Source of the DNA: Petrolisthes cinctipes
Taxonomy: Eukaryota; Arthropoda; Malacostraca; Decapoda; Porcellanidae
Reading direction: 5' to 3'
Assembly (NCBI GenBank): GCA_033782935.1
Contig: JAWQEG010001441.1
Span: 310,001 to 374,000 of the forward strand
Length of the DNA stretch: 64,000 bases
Part shown: in pieces, positions 50,794 through 61,500 of the stretch
Layout: each line of letters opens with the position of its first letter
How positions within the stretch are numbered: the stretch's first letter is position 1
Notes under the pieces: model-generated
What the model saw: the letters and a program-made list of their open reading frames with translations, nothing else
Databases searched by the model: none
What the model was told of the DNA's origin: nothing
Made by a program: the position numbers and the translations under genes

Positions 50794-53700
50794 ATGCTGA
50801 AAATCGATATTTTTGGTGCCCAAAGTCAATATGTGCATGTATCTTCTGTACCCGTTTATATCTCAAATTCAGGCTCAAAACACCCGAAAATTCGATATTT
50901 TGGGGTCCCAGAAGCAATCTGTACATGCCTACTCCGTGTTAGAGTATTTTCAAAATTCAGGCCCAAAACATGCTGAAAATCGATATTTTTGGTGCCCAAA
51001 GTCAATATGTGCATGTATCTTCTGTACCCGTTTATATCTTAAATTCAGGCTCAAAACACCCGAAAATTCAATATTTTGGGGTCCCAGAAGCAATCTGTAC
51101 ATGCCTACTCAGTGCTAGAATATTTTCAAAATATAGGCTAAAAACATGCTAAAAATCGATCTTTTAGGTGCCAAAAAGTCGATATCTCAAATTCAGTCCC
51201 AAAACACCCGAAAATTCGATATTTAGGGGTCCCAGAAGCGATCCGTACATGCCTACTCCGTGTTAGAGTATTTTCAAAATACATGCTCAAAACATACTGT
51301 AAATCGATCTTTTAGGTGCACAAAAGTCGATATGTGCATGCATCTTCAGTACCCGTTTATATCTCAAATTCAGGCTCAAAACACCCGAAAATTCAATATT
51401 TTGGGGTCCCAGAAGCAATCTGTACATGCCTACTCAGTGTTAGAGTATTTTCAAAATACAGGCAAAAAACATGCTGAAAATCGATATTTTAGATGCCAAA
51501 AGTCAATATGTGCATGTATCTTCTGTACCCGTTTATATCTCAAATTCAGGCTCAAAACACCCGAAAATTCAATATTTTGGGGTCCCAGAAGCAATCTGTA
51601 CATGCCTACACAATGCTAGAATATTTTCAAAAAATAGGCTAAAAACATGCTAAAAATCGACATTTTAGGTGCCAAAAAATCGATATCTCAAATTCAGTCC
51701 CAAAACACCCGAAAATTCGATATTTAGAGGTCCCAGAAGGTATCTGTACATGCCTACTCCGTGTTAGAGTATTTTCAAAATACAGGCCAAAAACATACTG
51801 AAAATCGATCTTTTAGGTGCACAAAAGTCGATATGTGCATGCATCTTCTGTACCCGTTTATATCTCAAATTCTGGCCCTAAACACCCGAAAATTCAATAT
51901 TTTGGGGTCCCAGAAGCGATCTGTACATGCCTACTCCGTGTTAGAGTATTTTCAAAATTCAAACCCAAAACATGCTGAATATCGATATTTTTGGTGCCCA
52001 AAGTCAATATGTGCATGTATCTTCTGTACCCGTTTATATCTCAAATTCAGGCTCAAAACACCCGAAAATTCAATATTTTGGGGTCCCAGAAGCAATCTGT
52101 ACAGTGCTAGAATATTTTCAAAATATAGGCTAAAAACATGCTAAAAATCGATCTTTTAGGTGCCAAAAAGTCGATATCTCAAATTCAGTCCCAAAACACC
52201 CGAAAATTCGATATTTAGGGGTCCCAGAAGCGATCTGTACATGCCTACTCCGTGTTAGAGTATTTTCAAAATACATGCTCAAAACATACTGAAAATCGAT
52301 CTTTTAGGTGCACAAAAGTCGATATGTGCATGCATCTTCAGTACCCGTTTATATCTCAAATTCAGGCTCAAAACACCCGAAAATTCAATATTTTGGGGTC
52401 CCAGAAGCAATCTGTACATGCCTACTCAGTGTTAGAGTATTTTCAAAATACAGGCCCAAAACATGCTGAAAATCGATATTTTAGATGCCCAGAGTCAATA
52501 TGTGCATGTATCTTCTGTACCCGTTTATATCTCAAATTCAGGCTCAAAACACCCGAAAATTCAATATTTTGGGGTCCCAGAAGCAATCTATACATGCCTA
52601 CACAGTGCTAGAATATTTTCAAAATATAGGCTAAAAACATGATAAAAATCGACATTTTAGGTGCCAAAAAATCGATTTATCAAATTCAGTCCCAAAACAC
52701 CCGAAAATTCGATATTTAGAGGTTCCAGAAGGTATCTGTACATGCCTACTCCGTGTTAGAGTATTTTCAAAATACAGGCCAAAAACATACTGAAATTCGA
52801 TCTTTTAGGTACACAAAAGTCGATATGTGCATGCATCTTCTGTACCCGTTTATATCTCAAATTCTGGCCCTAAACACCCGAAAATTCGATATTTTGGGGT
52901 CCCAGAAGCGATCTGTACATGCCTACTCCGTGTTAGAGTATTTTCAAAATTCAGGCCCAAAACATGCTGAAAATCGATATTTTTGGTGCCCAAAGTCAAT
53001 ATGTGCATGTATCTTCTGTACCCGTTTATATCTCAAATTCAGGCTCAAAACACCCGAAAATTCAATATTTTGGGGTCCCAGAAGCAATCTGTACATGCCT
53101 ACTCAATGCTAGAATATTTTCAAAATATAGGCTAAAAACATGCTAAAAATCGATCTTTTAGGTGCCAAAAAGTCGATATCTCAAATTCAGTCCCAAAACA
53201 CCCGAAAATTCGATATTTAGGGGTCCCAGAAGCGATCTGTACATGCCTACTCCGTGTTAGAGTATTTTCAAAATACATGCTCAAAACATAGTGAAAATCG
53301 ATCTTTTAGGTGCACAAAAGTCGATATGTGCATGCATCTTCAGTACCCGTTTATATCTCAAATTCAGGCTCAAAACACCCGAAAATTCAATATTTTGGGG
53401 TCCCAGAAGCAATCTGTACATGCCTACTCAGTGTTAGAGTATTTTCAAAATACAGGCCCAAAACATGCTGAAAATCGATATTTTAGATGCCCAAAGTCAA
53501 TATGTGCATGTATCTTCTGTACCCGTTTATATCTCAAATTCAGGCTCAAAACACCCGAAAATTCAATATTTTGGGGTCCCAGAAGCAATCTGTACATGCC
53601 TACACAGTGCTAGAATATTTTCAAAATATAGGCTAAAAACATGCTAAAAATCGACATTTTAGGTGCCAAAAAAATCGATATCTCAAATTCAGTCCCAAAA

Positions 53701-56700
53701 CACCCGAAAATTCGATATTTAGAGGTCCCAGAAGGTATCTGTACATGCCTACTCCGTGTTAGAGTATTTTCAAAATACAGGCCAAAAACATACTGAAAAT
53801 CGATCTTTTAGGTGCACAAAAGTCGATATGTGTATGCATCTTCTGTACCCGTTTATATCTCAAATTCTGGCCCTAAACACCCGAAAATTCGATATTTTGG
53901 GGTCCCAGAAGCGATCTGTACATGCCTACACCGTATTAGATTATTTTTCAAAATTCAGGCCCAAAAAATGCTGAAAATCGATATTTTTGGTGCCCAAAGT
54001 CAATATGTGCATGTATCTTCTGTACCCGTTTATATCTCAAATTCAGGCTCAAAACACCCGAAAATTCAATATTTTGGGGTCCCAGAAGCAATCTGTACAG
54101 TGCTAGAATATTTTCAAAATATAGGCTAAAAACATGCTAAAAATCGATCTTTTAGGTGCCAAAAAGTCGATATCTCAAATTCAGTCCCAAAACACCCGAA
54201 AATTCGATATTTAGGGGTCCCAGAAGCGATCTGTACATGCCTACTCCGTGTTAGAGTATTTTCAAAATACATGCTCAAAACATACTGAAAATCGATCTTT
54301 TAGGTGCACAAAAGTCGATATGTGCATGCATTTTCAGTACCCGTTTATATCTCAAATTCAGGCTCAAAACACCCTAGAATTCGATATTTTGGGGTCCCAG
54401 AAGCGATCTGTACATGCCTACTCCGTGTTAGAGTATTTTCAAAATTCAGGCCCAAAACATGCTGAAAATCGATATTTTTGGTGCCCAAAGTCAATATGTG
54501 CATGTATCTTCTGTACCCGTTTATATCTCAAATTCAGGCTCAAAACACCCGAAAATTCAATATTTTGGGGTCCCAGAAGCACTCTGTACATGCCTACTCA
54601 ATGCTAGAATATTTTCAAAATGTAGGCTAAAAACATGCTAAAAATCGATCTTTTAGGTGCCAAAAAGTCGATATCTCAAATTCAGTCCCAAAACACCCGA
54701 AAATTCGATATTTAGGGGTCCCAAAAGCGATCTGTACATGCCTACTCCGTGTTAGAGTATTTTCAAAATACATGCTCAAAACATACTGAAAATCGATCTT
54801 TTAGGTGCACAAAAGTCGATATGTGCATGCATCTTCAGTACCCGTTTATATCTCAAAACAAGGCTCAAAACACCCGAAAATTCAATATTTTGGGGTCCCA
54901 GAAGCAATCTGTACATGCCTACTCAGTGTTAGAGTATTTTCAAAATACAGGCCCAAAACATGCTGAAAATCGATATTTTAGATGCCCAAAGTCAATATGT
55001 GCATGTATCTTCTGTACCCGTTTATATCTCAAATACAGGCTCAAAACACCCGAAAATTCATTATTTTGGGGTCCCAGAAGCAATCTGTACAGTGCTAGAA
55101 TATTTTCAAAATATCGGCTAAAAACATGCTAAAAATCGATCTTTTAGGTGCCAAAAAATCGATATCTCAAAATCAGTTCCAAAACTCCCGAAAATTCGAT
55201 ATTTAGGGGTCCCAGAAGCGATCTGTACATGCCTACTCAGTGTTAGAGTATTTTCAAAATACAGGCCCTAAACATGCTGAAAATCGATATTTTAGATGCC
55301 CAAAGTCAATATGTGCATGTATCTTCTGTACCCGTTTATATCTCAAATTCAGGCTCAAAACACCTGAAAATTCAATATTTTGGGGTCCCAGAAGCAATCT
55401 GTACATGAATACACAGTGCTAGAATATTTTCAAAATATAGGCTAAAAACATGCTAAACATCGACATTTTAGGTGCCAAAAAATCGATATCTCAAATTCAG
55501 TCCCAAAACACCCGAAAACTCGATATTTAGAGGTCCCAGAAGGTATCTGTACATGCCAACTCCGTGTTAGAGTATTTTCAAAATACAGGCCAAAAACATA
55601 CTGAAAATCGATCTTTTAGGTGCACAAAAGTCGATATGTGCATGCATCTTCTGTACCCGTTTATATCTCAAATTCTGGCCCTAAACACCCGAAAAATCGA
55701 TATTTGCGGGTCCCAGAAGCGATCTGTACATGCCTACTCCGTGTTAGAGTATTTTCAAAATTCAGGCCCAAAACATGCTGAAAATCGATATTTTTGGTGC
55801 CCAAAGTCAATATGTGCATGTATCTTCTGTTCTCGTTTATATCTCAAATTCAGGCTCAAAACACCCGAAAATTCAATATTTTGGGGTCCCAGAAGCAATC
55901 TGTATATGCCTACTCAGTGCTAGAATATTTTCAAAATATAGGCTAAAAACATGCTAAAAATCGATCTTTTAGGTGCCAAAAAGTCGATATCTCAAATTCA
56001 GTCCCAAAACACACGAAAATTCGATATTTAGGGGTCCCAGAAGCGATCTGTACATGCCTACTCCGTGTTAGAGTATTTTCAAAATACAGGCCAAAAACAT
56101 ACTGAAAATCGACCTTTTAGGTGCCCAAAAGTCGATATGTGCATGCATATTCTGTACCCGTTTATATCTCAAATTCAGGCTCAAAACACCCGAAAATTCA
56201 ATATTTTGGGGTCCCTGAAGCAATCTGTACATGCCTACGCAGTGCTAGAATATTTTCAAACTATAGGCTAAAAACATGCTAAAAATCGACATTTTAGGTG
56301 CCAAAAAATCGATATCTCAAATTCAGTCCCAAAACACCCGAAAATTCGATATTTTGGGGTCCCAGAAGCGATCTGTACATGCCTACTCCGTGTTAGAGTA
56401 TTTTCAAAATTCAGGCCCAAAACATGCTGAATATCGATATTTTTGGTGCCCAAAGTCAATATGTGCATGAATCTTCTGTACCCGTTTATATCTCAAATTC
56501 AGGCTCAAAACACCCGAAAATTCATTATTTTGGGGTCCCAGAAGCAATCTGTACAGTGCTAGAATATTTTCAAAATATAGGCTAAAAACATGCTAAAAAT
56601 CGATCTTTTAGGTGCCAAAAAGTCGATATCTCAAATTCAGTTCCAAAACACCCGAAAATTCAATATTTTGGGGTCCCAGAAGCGATCTGTACATGCCTAC

Positions 56701-58409
56701 TCAGTGTTAGAGTATTTTCAAAATACAGGCCAAAAACATACTGAAAATCGATCTTTTAGGTGCCCAAAAGTCGATATGTGCATGCATATTCTGTACCCGT
56801 TTATATCTCAAATTCTGGCCCTAAACACCCGAAAATTCGATATTTTGGGGTCCCAGAAGCGATCTGTACCTGCCTACTCCGTGTTAGAGTATTTTCAAAA
56901 TTCAGGCCCAAAACATGCTGAAAATCGATATTTTTGGTGCCCAAAGTCAATATGTGCATGTATCTTCTGTACCCGTTTATATCTCAAATTCAGGCTCAAA
57001 ACACCCGAAAATTCAATATTTTGGGGTCCCAGAAGCAATCTGTACAGTGCTAGAATATTTTCAAAATATAGGCTAAAAACATGCTAAAAATCGATCTTTT
57101 AGGTGCCAAAATGTCGATATCTCAAATTCAGTCCCAAAACACCCGAAAATTCGATATTTAGGGGTCCCAGAAGCGATCTGTACATGCCTACTCCGTGTTA
57201 GAGTATTTTCAAAATACATGCTCAAAACATACTGAAAATCGATCTTTTAGGTGCACAAAAGTCGATATGTGAATGCATCTTCTGTACCCGTCTATATCTC
57301 AAATTCTGGCCCTAAACACCCGAAAATTCGATATTTTGGGGTCCCAGAAGCGATCTGTACATGCTTACTCCGTGTTAGAGTATTTTCAAAATTCAGGCCC
57401 AAAACATGCTGAAAATCGATATTTTTGGTGCCCAAAGTCAATATGTGCATGTATCTTCTGTACCCGTTTATATCTCAAATTCAGGCTCAAAACACCCGAA
57501 AATTCAATATTTTGGGGTCCCAGAAGCAATCTGTACATGCCTACACAGTGCTAGAATATTTTCAAAATATAGGCTAAAAACATGCTAAAAATCGATCTTT
57601 TAGGTGCCAAAAAGTCGATATCTCAAATTCAGTCCCAAAACACCCGAAAATTCGATATTTAGGGGTCCCAGAAGCGATCTGTACATGCCTACTCCGTGTT
57701 AGAGTATTTTTAAAATACATGCTCAAAACATACTGAAAATCGATCTTTTAGGTGCACAAAAGTCGATATGTGCATGCATCTTCAGTACCCGTTTATATCT
57801 CAAATTCAGGCTCAAAACACCCGAAAATTCAATATTTTGGTATCCCAGAAGCAATCTGTACATGCCTACTCCGTGTTAGAGTATTTTCAAAATACAGGCC
57901 CAAAACATGCTGAAAATCGATATTTTAGATGCCTAAAGTCAATATGTGCATGAATCTTCTGTACCCGTTTATATCTCAAATTCAGGCTCAAAACACCCGA
58001 AAATTCAATATTTTGGGGTCCCAGAAGCAATCTGTACATGCCTACACAGTGCTAGAATATTTTCAAAATATAGGCTAAAAACATGCTAAAAATCGACATT
58101 TTAGGTGCCAAAAAAATCGATATCTCAAATTCAGTCCCAAAACACCCGAAAATTCGATATTTAGAGGTCCCAGAAGGTATCTGTACATGCCTACTCCGTG
58201 TTAGAGTATTTTCAAAATACAGGCCAAAAACATACTGAAAATCGATCTTTTAGGTGCACAAAAGTCGATATGTGTATGCATCTTCTGTACCCGTTTATAT
58301 CTCAAATTCTGGCCCTAAACACCCGAAAATTCGATATTTTGGGGTCCCAGAAGCGATCTGTACATGCCTACACCGTATTAGATTATTTTTCAAAATTCAG
58401 GCCCAAAAA
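50794..58409. repeat. First copy of a 7616-bp tandem duplication
   Basis: The 7616-bp unit is followed directly by its own repeat from 58410. It holds A- and B-type trimers with rare marks TATCTTAAATTC (51036), GATCCGTACATG (about 51241), ACTGTAAATCGATC (about 51297), CAAAAAATAGGC (about 51629), GTATTAGATTATTTTTC (about 53934), CACCCTAGAATTCG (about 54371), ATATTTGCGGGTCCC (about 55701), and GTTCTCGTTTATATC (about 55829). Its last part (about 57.3-58.4 kb) resembles its own interior at 52.9-53.98 kb at offset 4442. Confidence 0.88.
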
Positions 58410-58509
58410 ATGCTGAAAATCGATATTTTTGGTGCCCAAAGTCAATATGTGCATGTATCTTCTGTACCCGTTTATATCTCAAATTCAGGCTCAAAACACC
58501 CGAAAATTC
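58410..58509. other. Junction between the two 7616-bp copies
   Basis: Left of this interval the sequence follows 53.97 kb (offset 4442; GTATTAGATTATTTTTC and CCCAAAAAATGCTG). Right of it the sequence follows 50.89 kb (offset 7616; the unusual combination of TTCGATATTTT with GAAGCAATC). The last base that differs from the 50.8-kb copy is 58409 and the first that differs from the 54-kb copy is 58510. The interval again contains a half-B cassette and its CENP-B-like site. Confidence 0.7.
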
Positions 58510-61500
58510 GATATTTTGGGGTCCCAGAAGCAATCTGTACATGCCTACTCCGTGTTAGAGTATTTTCAAAATTCAGGCCCAAAACATGCTGAAAATCGAT
58601 ATTTTTGGTGCCCAAAGTCAATATGTGCATGTATCTTCTGTACCCGTTTATATCTTAAATTCAGGCTCAAAACACCCGAAAATTCAATATTTTGGGGTCC
58701 CAGAAGCAATCTGTACATGCCTACTCAGTGCTAGAATATTTTCAAAATATAGGCTAAAAACATGCTAAAAATCGATCTTTTAGGTGCCAAAAAGTCGATA
58801 TCTCAAATTCAGTCCCAAAACACCCGAAAATTCGATATTTAGGGGTCCCAGAAGCGATCCGTACATGCCTACTCCGTGTTAGAGTATTTTCAAAATACAT
58901 GCTCAAAACATACTGTAAATCGATCTTTTAGGTGCACAAAAGTCGATATGTGCATGCATCTTCAGTACCCGTTTATATCTCAAATTCAGGCTCAAAACAC
59001 CCGAAAATTCAATATTTTGGGGTCCCAGAAGCAATCTGTACATGCCTACTCAGTGTTAGAGTATTTTCAAAATACAGGCAAAAAACATGCTGAAAATCGA
59101 TATTTTAGATGCCAAAAGTCAATATGTGCATGTATCTTCTGTACCCGTTTATATCTCAAATTCAGGCTCAAAACACCCGAAAATTCAATATTTTGGGGTC
59201 CCAGAAGCAATCTGTACATGCCTACACAATGCTAGAATATTTTCAAAAAATAGGCTAAAAACATGCTAAAAATCGACATTTTAGGTGCCAAAAAATCGAT
59301 ATCTCAAATTCAGTCCCAAAACACCCGAAAATTCGATATTTAGAGGTCCCAGAAGGTATCTGTACATGCCTACTCCGTGTTAGAGTATTTTCAAAATACA
59401 GGCCAAAAACATACTGAAAATCGATCTTTTAGGTGCACAAAAGTCGATATGTGCATGCATCTTCTGTACCCGTTTATATCTCAAATTCTGGCCCTAAACA
59501 CCCGAAAATTCAATATTTTGGGGTCCCAGAAGCGATCTGTACATGCCTACTCCGTGTTAGAGTATTTTCAAAATTCAAACCCAAAACATGCTGAAAATCG
59601 ATATTTTTGGTGCCCAAAGTCAATATGTGCATGTATCTTCTGTACCCGTTTATATCTCAAATTCAGGCTCAAAACACCCGAAAATTCAATATTTTGGGGT
59701 CCCAGAAGCAATCTGTACAGTGCTAGAATATTTTCAAAATATAGGCTAAAAACATGCTAAAAATCGATCTTTTAGGTGCCAAAAAGTCGATATCTCAAAT
59801 TCAGTCCCAAAACACCCGAAAATTCGATATTTAGGGGTCCCAGAAGCGATCTGTACATGCCTACTCCGTGTTAGAGTATTTTCAAAATACATGCTCAGAA
59901 CATACTGAAAATCGATCTTTTAGGTGCACAAAAGTCGATATGTGCATGCATCTTCAGTACCCGTTTATATCTCAAATTCAGGCTCAAAACACCCGAAAAT
60001 TCAATATTTTGGGGTCCCAGAAGCAATTTGTACATGCCTACTCAGTGTTAGAGTATTTTCAAAATACAGGCCCAAAACATGCTGAAAATCGATATTTTAG
60101 ATGCCCAGAGTCAATATGTGCATGTATCTTCTGTACCCGTTTATATCTCAAATTCAGGCTCAAAACACCCGAAAATTCAATATTTTGGGGTCCCAGAAGC
60201 AATCTATACATGCCTACACAGTGCTAGAATATTTTCAAAATATAGGCTAAAAACATGATAAAAATCGACATTTTAGGTGCCAAAAAATCGATTTATCAAA
60301 TTCAGTCCCAAAACACCCGAAAATTCGATATTTAGAGGTCCCAGAAGGTATCTGTACATGCCTACTCCGTGTTAGAGTATTTTCAAAATACAGGCCATAA
60401 ACATACTGAAATTCGATCTTTTAGGTACACAAAAGTCGATATGTGCATGCATCTTCTGTACCCGTTTATATCTCAAATTCTGGCCCTAAACACCCGAAAA
60501 TTCGATATTTTGGGGTCCCAGAAGCGATCTGTACATGCCTACTCCGTGTTAGAGTATTTTCAAAATTCAGGCCCAAAACATGCTGAAAATCGATATTTTT
60601 GGTGCCCAAAGTCAATATGTGCATGTATCTTCTGTACCCGTTTATATCTCAAATTCAGGCTCAAAACACCCGAAAATTCAATATTTTGGGGTCCCAGAAG
60701 CAATCTGTACATGCCTACTCAATGCTAGAATATTTTCAAAATATAGGCTAAAAACATGCTAAAAATCGATCTTTTAGGTGCCAAAAAGTCGATATCTCAA
60801 ATTCAGTCCCAAAACACCCGAAAATTCGATATTTAGGGGTCCCAGAAGCGATCTGTACATGCCTACTCCGTGTTAGAGTATTTTCAAAATACATGCTCAA
60901 AACATAGTGAAAATCGATCTTTTAGGTGCACAAAAGTCGATATGTGCATGCATCTTCAGTACCCGTTTATATCTCAAATTCAGGCTCAAAACACCCGAAA
61001 ATTCAATATTTTGGGGTCCCAGAAGCAATCTGTACATGCCTACTCAGTGTTAGAGTATTTTCAAAATACAGGCCCAAAACATGCTGAAAATCGATATTTT
61101 AGATGCCCAAAGTCAATATGTGCATGTATCTTCTGTACCCGTTTATATCTCAAATTCAGGCTCAAAACACCCGAAAATTCAATATTTTGGGGTCCCAGAA
61201 GCAATCTGTACATGCCTAAACAGTGCTAGAATATTTTCAAAATATAGGCTAAAAACATGCTAAAAATCGACATTTTAGGTGCCAAAAAAATCGATATCTC
61301 AAATTCAGTCCCAAAACACCCGAAAATTCGATATTTAGAGGTCCCAGAAGGTATCTGTACATGCCTACTCCGTGTTAGAGTATTTTCAAAATACAGGCCA
61401 AAAACATACTGAAAATCGATCTTTTAGGTGCAGAAAAGTCGATATGTGTATGCATCTTCTGTACCCGTTTATATCTCAAATTCTGGCCCTAAACACCCGA

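Noticed and set aside
56590..57087. Open reading frames on the plus strand, up to about 165 codons here and many of 60-147 codons elsewhere
   Set aside because: They are all translations of the satellite, start at GTG/TTG/ATG inside monomers, and change frame from monomer to monomer because 176/177/148 bp and the 29-, 10- and 8-bp indels are mostly not multiples of three. There is no codon-level conservation and no recognisable domain. The repeat simply has few stops in one frame.
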